Positions 37,409 to 46,493 are shown, counted from the stretch's first letter. The stretch is 64,000 nt of DNA from DATAOG01 sp963753685 (GCA_963753685.1 CAVWDE010000005.1:372001-436000), one strand, 5' to 3'. The notes: generated by a model from the sequence alone, not told the origin. Translations and numbers: made by a program.

Positions 37409-38851
37409 TCAAGCCCAGATTGACCCGCGACCGCTATCGTTAGCCCAATACATTCTGGCGGAGCGCCCTGCGAAGTTCAAGTGATATGTGACAGTCCGGT
37501 GATCGCGAGGAGCAACCTGGCTGTCAGCGGCGGCGCGGCCCGCGACCTGATCGACCAAAGTGGCCTCGATCTCGGCATAGACGGCAGCGACCTGCCGGCG
37601 CCAGTCGTAGTTGCGAACGCGGTTGCGAGCGCCCAGACCCAGCTGCCGCCGGAGTTGGGGGTCGTCGGCCAACTCCTGGAGGGCGTCGGTCAGCCCCCGG
37701 ATAGCCTCTGCGCGCGATCGCCGCACGGTCGTCACGACCCGGCCGCAGCTGGCGTCGACCATGCTGCCCGGACCACCCAGGTCGAAGCACACGACGGGCA
37801 GACCGTGCGCCAGGGCCTCCAGCACCACATGGCCGCCGGAGTCGTGCAGGCTCGGGAACAGCAGCAGGTCGTGGCCGCGGTAGACCTCCGGCATGCGCTC
37901 GTACGGGACCCAGGCCAGCCAGTCGACCGCATCGTCCAGGCCGAGGCGGCGCGCCATCGCCCGCCAGCGGTGCTCGGCGGCCCCGGTGCCAGCGATGCTC
38001 AGGCGCGCGGGCCGGCCGCGCGCGCGCAGCTCGGCCAAGGCCTCGAAGCCGAGGTGCATCCCCTTCCAGGCGAGGCAGCGGCCGACGTACAGCAGGCGCA
38101 GCTCACCGTTGACGTGCGACTCGGCAGGCGCTGCCGCCAGGATCTCCTGCTCGGCGATGCCGATCTGAAGCTGGACCCGGACCTTGCGCTTGAGGCGGTC
38201 CGGAACCAGACGCGCGGTGTCCGGGCTGGACACGTAGATCAGGCGGGCGGCGGCGAGCGCGCTGCGCGTGATCGGGTCGAACCGGGCCACCAGGTTGAGG
38301 CCATCGCGCACCAGGTCGAGCAGCCAGCCGCGCGCGCCCATGCCGCGCCGGAGCGCAAGCGGGGCGGTCTCGCCGCCGCCGACCGGTCCAAGGACGAACG
38401 GCAGCGGCAGCCGGCCCATGAAGCTCGGCTGGCGGATCACGCAGTAGGTGATGTGATGGACGAGGTCGAAGCGCTCGGTCCGGAGGAGGTCGCGGGCGTG
38501 GCGATACGCGACCAGCTGCCAGGACAGATGCACCAGCTGGAGCGGCAGGCCCCCCTCAAGCAGCGTCTCGAGCCAGCCCGGCATGACATACTCGAAGCGT
38601 ACGCTCGCGGGCACCGTGCCCGCCGCGCGTGCGGCCTCCAGGATCGTGCGGTCGCGGGTCCAGGTCAGGACCACGACCTCGTGGCCGAGCCGCGCGATCT
38701 CGAGCGCCCAGCGCCAGCCGACCTCGGTCTCCGAGCCGACGCCGGGCGCGCATTCGAAGGCGCTGAGCAGGACCCGTAGCTTGCCCCCCGGCGGCAGCGC
38801 CGCCCGGTCGGGCGCCACGGATATCGGATCGAGTTCGGCGGGACGCAGCAT
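37409..38851 (-). CDS. Glycosyltransferase family 4 (GT-B)
   Basis: A 480-residue retaining glycosyltransferase. N-terminal domain LRVLLSAFECAPGVGSETEV; central HHITYCVIRQPSFMGRLPLP; C-terminal nucleotide-sugar part LLYVGRCLAWKGMHLGFEAL and the catalytic EX7E-like block HDSGGHVVLEALAHGLPVVC. ATG 38851 follows CAGGAGAACC; the frame extends to a TTG at 38920, which is less likely. It is clearly homologous to the gene at 40681-41964, with long identical stretches. Confidence 0.87.
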   Translation of the reverse strand: MLRPAELDPISVAPDRAALPPGGKLRVLLSAFECAPGVGSETEVGWRWALEIARLGHEVVVLTWTRDRTILEAARAAGTVPASVRFEYVMPGWLETLLEGGLPLQLVHLSWQLVAYRHARDLLRTERFDLVHHITYCVIRQPSFMGRLPLPFVLGPVGGGETAPLALRRGMGARGWLLDLVRDGLNLVARFDPITRSALAAARLIYVSSPDTARLVPDRLKRKVRVQLQIGIAEQEILAAAPAESHVNGELRLLYVGRCLAWKGMHLGFEALAELRARGRPARLSIAGTGAAEHRWRAMARRLGLDDAVDWLAWVPYERMPEVYRGHDLLLFPSLHDSGGHVVLEALAHGLPVVCFDLGGPGSMVDASCGRVVTTVRRSRAEAIRGLTDALQELADDPQLRRQLGLGARNRVRNYDWRRQVAAVYAEIEATLVDQVAGRAAADSQVAPRDHRTVTYHLNFAGRSARMYWANDSGRGSIWA

Positions 38852-39084
38852 GGTTCTCCTGATCGCGGTGACGCGCTTCTCCAAAGCGTCTAGGGAGCCA
38901 GAAATCCTAGTCGTCGTCAATATTTAGTAGAACCTTTGGGCAGCCAACCACGACATGTAGATGCCTCCGGTTGAACCCGACCGCTCGCACCCGGCCGCGC
39001 CATCGGCCCGGCCCGAGGCCGCCGCCGGTTGGCGCGCCTGGTGCGACAGGTACCGGCCAGCGACCAGGCGAGGTCGGATCTTGA

Positions 39085-40584
39085 CTATGGTTGGTAAGGA
39101 TCGGAATGGACCCGATCGCTGCCGGGACCGATCAAGCCACGGTCCAGGAGCAGGCCCAGACGCAGAATCACGCCCCAGAAGAAGTAGAAGGGAATGATGT
39201 TGTAGGGCTTCTCGAAACCATCCTCGCCCAGCGCCAGCACCCAGGTGCAGATGAAGAACACCATCAGCACCATGAGCCGGTTCTCGCCGTCGCGCCAGCC
39301 GAGCTGGCGGCAGTGCATGAAGGTCCGGTGCCAGCGTTGGAGCAGGTTGAGCATCATCGTCCCCCAGCAGACGGCGCCGATGATGCCGGTGCGGGCGACC
39401 ACCGTGATGTAGGAGTTGTGCGGCTCGCGGACCTGGGCGCCGGTCGAGCCGTGGAAGTCGGTCAACGGCAGGCCGTAGCCCAGGCCGAGCAGGAGGCTGA
39501 AGGGATCGCCGATCATGCTGTCGTAGATCTTGGTCCACCACTGGAGGCGCTGATCGACCCCCTCGGCCGCCGAGCAGACGCCCTGGAAGGAGGGATCGCA
39601 GATGCCGAAGATGGCGAGGAAATGGGCGACCAGGAACTCGGCGGAGAAGGTCGCGCCGAGCCGGCCCTGGAAGTGCAGCCCGACCAGCGTGATCAGCGCC
39701 AAAAGGAACCCGGACAGGATGACCAGGATGCCCAGGTTGCCGACCGTCGAGCGCCGGTAGAAGGCCATAAAGCCGAAGATCGCGAACAGGATCAGATAGA
39801 GGGTCCGGGCCTGGAAGAGCGCCACCGTATAGCCGATGATCATCACCGCCACGACGTTCGCCAGCAGCCGGTTGCCGTGGAACAGGATCAGATAGACCGC
39901 GGCCATGAACAACAGCTGCGAGGTATTGGCCATGCTGAAGAAGATCGGCGCCGGGTAGCCCGAGCCCGACATGATGGTCGGTGACAGGCTCCAGAGCTGA
40001 TCGCGCAGCGGGTACAACATGCCGTAAAGAACGCAGACTACGAGCATCTTGGGCAGCCAGTCGAAGAACCGATCGAAGCTCTTCGGCTGGCCGGCGAACA
40101 CGAAGCCGACCAGCAAGAACAAGGATTCCAGCACGTGCGCCGCATCGCGCAACGCCCACACGCCGTGCTGGCTGAAGTCGAACATGGCCCGGCCGACGCC
40201 GAAGATCCACCAGACCGCGAACGGCAGGATCGTGACCGTCATCGACAGCCGGCCGAGCGCGCCGGTGTAGTTGATCGTGATCAGGTACATCAGCAGCACG
40301 ATCTCGCCGACCGGCAGACCGCCGCCGGCGACCGGTGGGATCCGGAGCTGCATGAAGCCCCAGTTGAGGAGCAGGTAGAGCCAGACCGTGACCAGGACGA
40401 CGACGTTGCGGACCGTCTCCATCTGGCTGCCGGCGCGCAGCTCGGGCGGGCTTGCGGACGCGACGTGATCCGGCCGACCAGGCCAGTGCAGCCGGCCGTG
40501 GTGGATCACCACCTCGGTGCCTCCGGTCCGGGTCGAGGTCAACCGCTCCATCGATCGTCCAACATCTGGCCCCGTAGCTTGCAC
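39085..40584 (-). CDS. O-antigen ligase/polymerase family membrane protein
   Basis: A 499-residue polytopic protein with about ten or more membrane helices (for example VVVLVTVWLYLLLNWGFM, LGILVILSGFLLALITLVGL and LMVLMVFFICTWVLALG). The Wzy_C/WaaL-type periplasmic loop contains the signature REPHNSYITVVARTGIIGAV, where the His in PHNSY is the conserved one. It either polymerises or ligates a surface glycan. The start is GTG 40584 behind AGGGGCTCGGC; an in-frame ATG lies at 40551. It sits between two homologous GT4 genes on the same strand. Confidence 0.83.
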   Translation of the reverse strand: MQATGPDVGRSMERLTSTRTGGTEVVIHHGRLHWPGRPDHVASASPPELRAGSQMETVRNVVVLVTVWLYLLLNWGFMQLRIPPVAGGGLPVGEIVLLMYLITINYTGALGRLSMTVTILPFAVWWIFGVGRAMFDFSQHGVWALRDAAHVLESLFLLVGFVFAGQPKSFDRFFDWLPKMLVVCVLYGMLYPLRDQLWSLSPTIMSGSGYPAPIFFSMANTSQLLFMAAVYLILFHGNRLLANVVAVMIIGYTVALFQARTLYLILFAIFGFMAFYRRSTVGNLGILVILSGFLLALITLVGLHFQGRLGATFSAEFLVAHFLAIFGICDPSFQGVCSAAEGVDQRLQWWTKIYDSMIGDPFSLLLGLGYGLPLTDFHGSTGAQVREPHNSYITVVARTGIIGAVCWGTMMLNLLQRWHRTFMHCRQLGWRDGENRLMVLMVFFICTWVLALGEDGFEKPYNIIPFYFFWGVILRLGLLLDRGLIGPGSDRVHSDPYQP

Positions 40585-40633
40585 GCCGAGCCCCTGATGT
40601 GCATTAGCCGATGACAGGTTTCAAGGATCTTAT

Positions 40634-40661
40634 GCCCGGGCCTGGACCTCGCGGCCCGGGC
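40634..40661 (-). terminator. GC hairpin between GT4 and the O-antigen ligase gene
   Basis: GCCCGGGCC (40634-40642) pairs perfectly with GGCCCGGGC (40653-40661). It lies just past the stop of the leftward GT4 gene. No T-run follows, so it may attenuate or stabilise rather than fully stop transcription. Confidence 0.45.
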
Positions 40662-40680
40662 TCGGAGAGGGGGCCCGCGC

Positions 40681-41964
40681 TCACGGCGGCGGCCCGGGCG
40701 GTGACCCTGGCGCCGGGCTGCCGGCCGCGCCCTCCAGTCGCAGCGCCTGCTCGATCTCCGCGTAGACCGCCGCGACCTGGCACGGCCAGGCATAGCGGGC
40801 CGCGCGCACGCGCGCACCCTCCCCGAGCCGCATGCGCAGAGCCGGCGAATCCGCGAGCTCCTGGAGGGCATCGGCGAAATTCCGGACGACCTCGCGGCGG
40901 CTGCGGCCGCGCGTGACCACGACCCGCCCGCAGCTCGCATCGACGATGCTGCCGGGCCCGCCGAGGTCGAAGCAGGCCACCGGCCGGCCGTGCGCGAGCG
41001 CTTCCAGAACCGCCTGCCCGCCGGAATCGTGCAGGCTCGGGAACAAGAGCACGTCGTGGGCCAGATAGACCGCAGCCATCCGGTCGTGCTCGACCCACGC
41101 CAGCCAGTCGAGCGCATCGTCGATCCCGAGCCGGTGCGCCTGGGCGCGCCAGTGGACGGTGGCGGTCCCGGTGCCGGCGATCGTGAGCCGCGCCCGCCGC
41201 CCCCGCGCCAGCAGCTCGGCCAGCGCCGCGAGGCCGATATGCATGCCCTTCCACGCCAGGCAGCGGCCGACGAACAGCAGCCGGAGCGGCCCGCCGGCGG
41301 GACCCTCGCCGCCCTCCTCCCGGCGCGCCTCGGGCAGATCGATGCCGACCTGGAGTCCGATCCGGACCTTGCCCTGGTGGCGCTTTGGCACCAGACGCCC
41401 GGTGTCGGGGCTGGAGACGTAGATCAGGCGGGCAGCCGCCAGCGCCTGGCGCGTGATCGGGTCGACCCGCGCGAGCCGGTTGAGGCCGTCGCGGGCCAGC
41501 TCGACCAGCCAGCCGCGCGTGCCCATGCCGCTGCGCAGCGCCCAAGGCGCCCGCTCGCCGCCGCCGACCGGACCGAGCACGAACGGTACCGGCAGGCGCC
41601 CCATGAAGCTCGGCTGGCGGATCACGCAGTAGGTGATGTGGTGGACCAGATCGAAGCGCTCCCCGCGCAGGCGGCGGCGCGCGTGGCGCCAGGCGACCAG
41701 CTGCCAGGCCAGATGCACGAGCTGCAGAGGCAGGCCGCGCGCGGCCAGGCGGCCGAGCCAGTCCGGCATGAGAAAATCGAAGCGCAGAGATGCGGGCAGG
41801 CGCCCCGCGTCCCGCTCGGCCTCGATCTGCAGGCGGTGGCGCGCCCGGGTCAGGACCACGACCTCGTGGCCCAGGCGGGCGACCTCGAGCGCCCAATGCC
41901 AGCCGACCCCTGGCTCGGAGCCGCTGCGCGGCGCACAGGCGAAGGCGCTGAGCAAGACCCGCAT
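40681..41964 (-). CDS. Glycosyltransferase family 4 (GT-B), paralogue
   Basis: A 427-residue GT4 enzyme with the same architecture as the gene at 37409. It shares HHITYCVIRQPSFMGRLP, the FVLGPVGGGE stretch, AARLIYVSSPDT, VGRCLAWKGMH, and the catalytic region HDSGGQAVLEALAHGRPVAC. The C-terminus ends in a Pro/Gly-rich tail. ATG 41964 follows GAGGGCT. Two such close paralogues around one polymerase suggest consecutive similar sugar transfers, or a duplication that has begun to diverge. Confidence 0.87.
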   Translation of the reverse strand: MRVLLSAFACAPRSGSEPGVGWHWALEVARLGHEVVVLTRARHRLQIEAERDAGRLPASLRFDFLMPDWLGRLAARGLPLQLVHLAWQLVAWRHARRRLRGERFDLVHHITYCVIRQPSFMGRLPVPFVLGPVGGGERAPWALRSGMGTRGWLVELARDGLNRLARVDPITRQALAAARLIYVSSPDTGRLVPKRHQGKVRIGLQVGIDLPEARREEGGEGPAGGPLRLLFVGRCLAWKGMHIGLAALAELLARGRRARLTIAGTGTATVHWRAQAHRLGIDDALDWLAWVEHDRMAAVYLAHDVLLFPSLHDSGGQAVLEALAHGRPVACFDLGGPGSIVDASCGRVVVTRGRSRREVVRNFADALQELADSPALRMRLGEGARVRAARYAWPCQVAAVYAEIEQALRLEGAAGSPAPGSPPGPPP

Positions 41965-42079
41965 AGCCCTCGGAGCCGGCGCGCCGCCGCTCAGAGGTGA
42001 CGCGCTTGGATCCGACCGACCGTCCGGTTCCAGCCGACACCTTCCTCCGAGCCACGATTCGGGCCACAGGTGAAGACGC

Positions 42080-42706
42080 TCATGAGGATTCGCATTGGCT
42101 TTCGAGTCCAGCCCCCGGCCGCTCGGGCCACCTCATCCCATCGGGCAGCACGAGCTGCTCGAGCCGCTGGTCATAGACGCGAAAGCCGGAGTTTTGGTAA
42201 ACGCCGACCGCGCGCGGGTGATCGAGATCGCAGGTGTGCACCCAAAGACGCCGGGGCCGCGCGCGCCAGGCGTGGCGGATCGTCCAGTCGAGCAGCCAGC
42301 GGCCGAGCCCCTGGCCGATGAACTCCGGCAGCAGGCCGAAATAGGCGAGCTCGATGTCGGGCGGCTGGCGGCGGTCGAGCTCGGCGTAGCCGGCCGGGAC
42401 GCCGTCCACCCAGAGCACGTTCACCTCGACCGCCGGATCCTCCAGGATCGCCCGCAGCTCGTCGTCGGTCAGCAGCCGGCGCACGACCCAGGTCCAGTCC
42501 TCGCCGATCGTCCAATAGAGGTAACGGTAGAACGAGGTGGTCGGCCGCCTGGCGAGGCGGACCTCGAGGCCGGGCCGCGGCGGCGCCATCGGCGGCGGCG
42601 CCGGCGGCACGGTCATCTCGAGATAGGTGACCAGGGTGTCGACCTGCCGCTCACCGCGCGCATCGTCGGCAGAGGGGGTCTGGCGGGACACCTCCTCGGT
42701 GGTCAT
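42080..42706 (-). CDS. GNAT family N-acetyltransferase
   Basis: A 208-residue protein. The first 50 residues are a variable, Pro-rich segment (PPAPPPMAPPRPG). The GNAT fold follows with motif A IELAYFGLLPEFIGQGLGRW, whose Q-G-L-G-R forms the acetyl-CoA pyrophosphate loop, and motif B around LWVHTCDLDHPRAVGVYQNS. The tail ends LPDGMRWPERPG. ATG 42706 is the likely start. The substrate is unknown; its position between polysaccharide and sulfur-metabolism genes is not informative. Confidence 0.82.
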   Translation of the reverse strand: MTTEEVSRQTPSADDARGERQVDTLVTYLEMTVPPAPPPMAPPRPGLEVRLARRPTTSFYRYLYWTIGEDWTWVVRRLLTDDELRAILEDPAVEVNVLWVDGVPAGYAELDRRQPPDIELAYFGLLPEFIGQGLGRWLLDWTIRHAWRARPRRLWVHTCDLDHPRAVGVYQNSGFRVYDQRLEQLVLPDGMRWPERPGAGLESQCESS

Positions 42707-42770
42707 CGCAGATGGGCGCGCGATTGGTCGGATCTCACGCGTTAGAGTTGAGTGGTAAGCGTTTGCGGAG

Positions 42771-43520
42771 TCACGGTTTATTGGCGTCAGGCTTGCGCGC
42801 CGACAGGATCGCGTGGCCGGCCAGCAGCCAGTGCAGGTCGATCGCCTCGAAGCCGGCCGCGGCCAGCCAGAGGACGTGCTCGGCAACCCTCGAGGGGTGA
42901 TCGATGCCGTTGTCATCCGGCCAGCGGAAGTAGTTCCAGCGCCGTTGTTCGAACTCGCGCCGCGCCCGCTCGTCGCCGTAGAGCGCCTGCGAGCGCGCGG
43001 CGACCGCGCGATCCCAATCGTCGGCGGCGATCCGCCAGCCGGCCGGGCTCGCGGGCCGGACCAGATCGGCGAGCACGAACAGGCCGCCCGGACACAGCGC
43101 CAGGAAGAGATCCTGGAACAGCTGCCGCTTCTGGGGGCCGTCCAGATGATGGACCGCGAGCGAGGAGCAGATTGCCTCAGGCGCCGGCTGGAGCGCGCGC
43201 CAATCGGTCGCGGCCAGATCGAACGCCTGCAGATCCAGCCGGTCGGCATAGGCGGCACAGGTTTCGCGCGTGGTCGCCAGCATCCGCGGCGAGCCATCGA
43301 GCGCCCGCACCCGAAGCTCGGGCAGGCGCTGGAGCAGCAGCTTCGCGAGATCGCCGCTGCCGCAGCAGAGCTCGACCACCAGCGCGGGGGCGACGCCTGC
43401 GATCAGCTCGCAGACGATCTCCTGCTGGCGCTCGCGCTCGGGCGTGAAGGCTTGGCCGTAGTCGATGAAGACCGCCGAATCGGCCTCCCGCCAGCCCACC
43501 GGATGGGCGATCTCGGGCAT
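42771..43520 (-). CDS. Class I SAM-dependent methyltransferase
   Basis: A 249-residue methyltransferase. The SAM-binding loop is LVVELCCGSGDLAKLLLQRL (about 45-64), followed by VRALDGSPRM and SSLAVHHLDGPQKRQLFQDL, the usual motif order. ATG 43520 is preceded by GACGGGGCGC and lies 8 bp after the sulfurtransferase stop, so it is probably co-transcribed with sseA. The frame extends further upstream but only inside sseA. The substrate is unknown. Confidence 0.8.
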   Translation of the reverse strand: MPEIAHPVGWREADSAVFIDYGQAFTPERERQQEIVCELIAGVAPALVVELCCGSGDLAKLLLQRLPELRVRALDGSPRMLATTRETCAAYADRLDLQAFDLAATDWRALQPAPEAICSSLAVHHLDGPQKRQLFQDLFLALCPGGLFVLADLVRPASPAGWRIAADDWDRAVAARSQALYGDERARREFEQRRWNYFRWPDDNGIDHPSRVAEHVLWLAAAGFEAIDLHWLLAGHAILSARKPDANKP

Positions 43521-43528
43521 GCGCCCCG

Positions 43529-44371
43529 TCAGCTCTCGATCGGGGTGTCGCCGCGGCCGCCCCACTCGGTCCAGGAACCGTCGTAGACCGCGACCTCGTG
43601 CGCGCCGATCTGGTGCAGGGCCAGCGCCGCGGTGCCGGCGGTGACGCCAGAGCCACAGGACGTCACGATCGGCTTCCCGATGTTGACGCCTGAGGCGGCA
43701 AAACGGCGCCGAAGGTCGGAGGCGGGCAGGAGCGTCCCGTCGGCGGCGATCAGCTCGAGATAGGGGAGGTTCAGGCTGCCGGGGATGTGCCCGGAACGCA
43801 GGCCCGCGCGCGGCTCAGGCTCGGTGCCGGCGAACCGCCCGGCCGAGCGGACATCGAGCACCTGCTCGCGGCGGCCGACCAGATTGGCGCGGATCTGCTC
43901 GAGATCGCGCACCAGGAGGCTGTTCTGACGCGCCGTGAAGTGCGCCTCGCGCGGCAAAACCGGCCGATCGTCGACCGGCCGCCCCTCGGCCCGCCATTTC
44001 GCGAGCCCGCCATCGAGCACGGCCACGTCCTCATGCCCGAACACCCGGAACATCCACCAGGCCCGCGCACTCGCCGAGTAGCGGTTGTTGTCGTAGACGA
44101 TGATCTTGGTGCCATCGCCCAGGCCGAGCTTGCGCACCCGGCTCGAGAACTTGACCGGGTCCGGCAGCATGTGGGGCAAGGGGCTCGCGGCATCGGCGAT
44201 GTCGTCGATGTCGAAATAGACCGCACCCGGGATGTGCGTCTCGGCGTACTCGGCCTTGGCGTCCCGCTGCATGGTCGGCAGGAACCACGTGGCATCGACC
44301 ACCTTGACGTCGGGTGTCGCGAGGTGCGCGGCCAGCCACTCGGTGCTGACCAGGGAGTCCGGTGCGGCCAT
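43529..44371 (-). CDS. sseA: 3-mercaptopyruvate sulfurtransferase
   Basis: A 280-residue two-domain rhodanese. The inactive N-terminal domain includes VVDATWFLPTMQRDAKAEYA and HIPGAVYFDIDDIAD. The C-terminal catalytic domain has the active-site loop CGSGVTAG, matching the CGSGVTA consensus of mercaptopyruvate sulfurtransferases rather than the CRxGx[R/T] of thiosulfate sulfurtransferases. It lies just downstream of cysK on the same strand (14 bp), joining cysteine synthesis and sulfur transfer. Confidence 0.92.
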   Translation of the reverse strand: MAAPDSLVSTEWLAAHLATPDVKVVDATWFLPTMQRDAKAEYAETHIPGAVYFDIDDIADAASPLPHMLPDPVKFSSRVRKLGLGDGTKIIVYDNNRYSASARAWWMFRVFGHEDVAVLDGGLAKWRAEGRPVDDRPVLPREAHFTARQNSLLVRDLEQIRANLVGRREQVLDVRSAGRFAGTEPEPRAGLRSGHIPGSLNLPYLELIAADGTLLPASDLRRRFAASGVNIGKPIVTSCGSGVTAGTAALALHQIGAHEVAVYDGSWTEWGGRGDTPIES

Positions 44372-44385
44372 GGGCGTCCTCGGCT

Positions 44386-45417
44386 CTAGAGCCGCACGTC
44401 CGGGACGTCGGTCCGCCGGTGCTCCAGCCAGGCCGGCACCGGCAGGTCCTTCTCGCGCAAAAAGTCCGGATTGAACATCTTGCTCTGGTAGCGGTTGCCG
44501 TAGTCGCAGAGCACGGTCACGATCGTGTGGCCCGGGCCCAATTCCTTCGCCGCCCGGATCGCGCCCGCGAGGTTGATCCCGCTCGAGCCGCCGAGCACGA
44601 GGCCCTCCTCGACCACGAGGTCGAAAATCAGCGGCAGCGCGTCCTTGTCCTTGATGTTGAACGCCATGTCGACCGGCGCGCCCTCGAGGTTGGCGGTGAT
44701 CCGCCCCTGGCCGATGCCCTCGGTGATCGAGTTGCCCTCGGCCTTGAGCTCGCCATGGGTATAGTAGTTGTAGAGCGCCGCCCCATCCGGATCGGCGAGC
44801 ACGATCTTGACGTCCTTGTTCCTCTCCTTGAGCGCGATCCCGACGCCTGCGAGCGTTCCCCCGGTCCCGACCGCGGACACGAACGCATCGACCTTGCCCC
44901 CGGTCTGCGCCCAGATCTCCGGTCCCGTCGTCCTGATATGCCCGTCCCGGTTCGCCACATTGTCGAACTGGTTCGCCCAGATCGCGCCATTCGGCAGCGC
45001 CTTGTCGAACGCCTCGGCGAGCCGCCCCGAATACCTCACATAGTTGTTGGGATCCCGATACGGCACGGCCGGCACCTCGATCAGCTCCGCCCCGCAGAGC
45101 CGGATCATGTCCTTCTTCTCCTGGCTCTGGGTCTCGGGAATGACGATCACGGTCCGATACCCCTTGGCATTGCCGACCAGGGCGAGGCCAATCCCGGTAT
45201 TGCCAGCAGTCCCCTCGACGATCGTCCCCCCCGGCCGCAGCTTTCCGCGTATTTCCGCGTCCTCAATGATGAACAACGCGGCCCGATCCTTGACCGACTG
45301 CCCAGGGTTCAAAAACTCGGCCTTGCCAAGGATGGTACACCCGGTCTCCGCCGACGCCCGCCGCAGATGCACGAGCGGCGTGTTGCCGATCAGCTCGATG
45401 AAGCTCTTCTTTTCCAT
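44386..45417 (-). CDS. cysK: Cysteine synthase A family
   Basis: PLP-dependent O-acetylserine sulfhydrylase, 343 aa. The opening FIELIGNTPLVHLRRAS is typical. The PLP Lys lies in NPGQSVKDRAA, the phosphate-binding loop is VSAVGTGGTLAGVG, and the substrate loop is VEGTAGNTGIGLALVG. The usual bacterial loop is EPTSGNTG; here the EGTAGNTG variant occurs, as in many alphaproteobacterial and cystathionine-beta-synthase-like members. ATG 45417 is preceded by GGGAACG, and a GTG three codons earlier is in frame. It is divergent from arsR. Confidence 0.9.
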   Translation of the reverse strand: MEKKSFIELIGNTPLVHLRRASAETGCTILGKAEFLNPGQSVKDRAALFIIEDAEIRGKLRPGGTIVEGTAGNTGIGLALVGNAKGYRTVIVIPETQSQEKKDMIRLCGAELIEVPAVPYRDPNNYVRYSGRLAEAFDKALPNGAIWANQFDNVANRDGHIRTTGPEIWAQTGGKVDAFVSAVGTGGTLAGVGIALKERNKDVKIVLADPDGAALYNYYTHGELKAEGNSITEGIGQGRITANLEGAPVDMAFNIKDKDALPLIFDLVVEEGLVLGGSSGINLAGAIRAAKELGPGHTIVTVLCDYGNRYQSKMFNPDFLREKDLPVPAWLEHRRTDVPDVRL

Positions 45418-45499
45418 CGTTCCCACATGCCCTCTTCCCCGGGCGCCACCCTAGTCCACCCTCCGCCGTGCGGCAACTGCACGACCGCCGGCCGGTCAT

Positions 45500-45556
45500 T
45501 TAACGAAGCGGTTGACTCACAACAACAGCGTCGCTACATTCAACCACATGGTTGAA
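45500..45556 (+). promoter_or_regulatory. Two related operator-like palindromes around the arsR start
   Basis: TTAACGAAGCGGTTGA (45500-45515) and TCAACCACATGGTTGA (45540-45555) share the pattern TyAAC-N6-GTTGA. Their centres are exactly 40 bp apart, close to four helical turns. The second is a perfect dyad (TTCAACCA-CA-TGGTTGAA, 45539-45556) and covers the ATG at 45548. Dyads like this are what winged-helix ArsR dimers bind, so autorepression is likely, perhaps with control of divergent cysK. Confidence 0.6.
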
Positions 45557-45916
45557 TCAGAAACGCCCCAGCTGGATGCCGTCTTTCGCGCTCTGGGCGA
45601 CGCCACGCGCCGGCGGATGCTGCTCGAACTCGCTCGCGGCGAGCGCACCGTAGGCCAGCTTGCGGAACCCTTCGATATCTCGCTCGCCGCCGCCTCGAAG
45701 CACATCAAGGCGCTGGAGAACGCGGGGCTGATCCGTCGCGAGGTACGCTGGCGCACCCACCTGTGCCACCTCGCTCCCGGACCGCTCGCCAGCGCCCACC
45801 AGTGGCTGAGCTTCTACGAGCGCTTCTGGACCGACCGTCTGGATGTGCTGGAACAGCTCCTCCGCGAGGAGGACGCGCCAAAATCCCCAACCCCCAAAAA
45901 AAGAGACGACCAATGA
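45548..45916 (+). CDS. ArsR family transcriptional regulator
   Basis: A 122-residue winged-helix repressor. LDAVFRALGDATRRRMLLEL is the family opening, and the recognition helix lies in FDISLAAASKHIKALENAGL. The Cys pair of metal-sensing members is absent, so it is of the non-metal type that pairs with AHSA1/SRPBCC genes. ATG 45548 lies inside a palindrome. A TTG at 45512 would add 12 residues but lacks a good ribosome site. The stop overlaps the next ATG by 4 bp. Confidence 0.88.
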   Translation: MVESETPQLDAVFRALGDATRRRMLLELARGERTVGQLAEPFDISLAAASKHIKALENAGLIRREVRWRTHLCHLAPGPLASAHQWLSFYERFWTDRLDVLEQLLREEDAPKSPTPKKRDDQ

Positions 45917-46446
45917 CCGAACTCACGACCCTGGACCCCTATGGCGTCCTGACCGAGCCTGCCACGTTGAAGATCCAGCGCCTTCTGCCCGGCCCCATCG
46001 AGCGCGTCTGGGCCTATCTCACGGACAGCGAACTGCGCCGCCAGTGGCTGGCGGCGGGCGAGATGGAGATGAAGGTCGGCGCGCCCGTCGAGTTGGTCTG
46101 GCGCAACGACGAGCTCTCCGACCCGCCCGGCCAGCGGCCGCCCGGCTTCCCCGACGAGCACCGGATGCAGAGCCGGATCACCGAGCTCGATCCGCCCCGC
46201 AAGCTCGCCATAGCCTGGGCAGGCAGCGGCGATGTCTCCTTCGAGCTCAGTCCAAAGGGCAACCAGGTGCTGCTCACCTTGATCCATCGCCGCCTGCCCG
46301 AGCGCGCAACCACGCTGATGGTCGGAGCCGGCTGGCACATGCACCTCGACATCCTGGTCGCCCGCGCGACCGGCAAGAAGCCGGAGCCGTTCTGGGACGG
46401 TTGGAGCCGCCTCCGGAAAGACTACGACCGGCGGATTCCGGCCTGA
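45913..46446 (+). CDS. SRPBCC/AHSA1 family protein
   Basis: A 177-residue START-like ligand-binding fold: LKIQRLLPGPIERVWAYLTD, ELRRQWLAAGEMEMKVGAPV, RITELDPPRKLAIAW and HRRLPERATTLMVGAGWHMH. It is translationally coupled to the upstream arsR-type gene (ATGA). ArsR-AHSA1 pairs are widespread; the AHSA1 partner is thought to bind hydrophobic ligands, but its physiological role is mostly unknown. Confidence 0.88.
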   Translation: MTELTTLDPYGVLTEPATLKIQRLLPGPIERVWAYLTDSELRRQWLAAGEMEMKVGAPVELVWRNDELSDPPGQRPPGFPDEHRMQSRITELDPPRKLAIAWAGSGDVSFELSPKGNQVLLTLIHRRLPERATTLMVGAGWHMHLDILVARATGKKPEPFWDGWSRLRKDYDRRIPA

Positions 46447-46467
46447 CGGAACTCAAGGGGTGTGCAG

Positions 46468-46493
46468 GCTCCGCCCGGTCCAACGGGCGGAGC
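46468..46493 (+). terminator. Hairpin downstream of the ArsR-AHSA1 pair
   Basis: GCTCCGCCCG (46468-46477) pairs perfectly with CGGGCGGAGC (46484-46493), with loop GTCCAA. It begins 22 bp after the stop of the SRPBCC gene. No T-run follows. It also lies downstream of the convergent methyltransferase gene, so it may serve both. Confidence 0.5.

Noticed and set aside
38924..40210. A long leftward alternative frame in the O-antigen ligase gene
   Set aside because: The overlapping frame has the membrane helices and PHNSY motif; this one is Arg/Pro low complexity.
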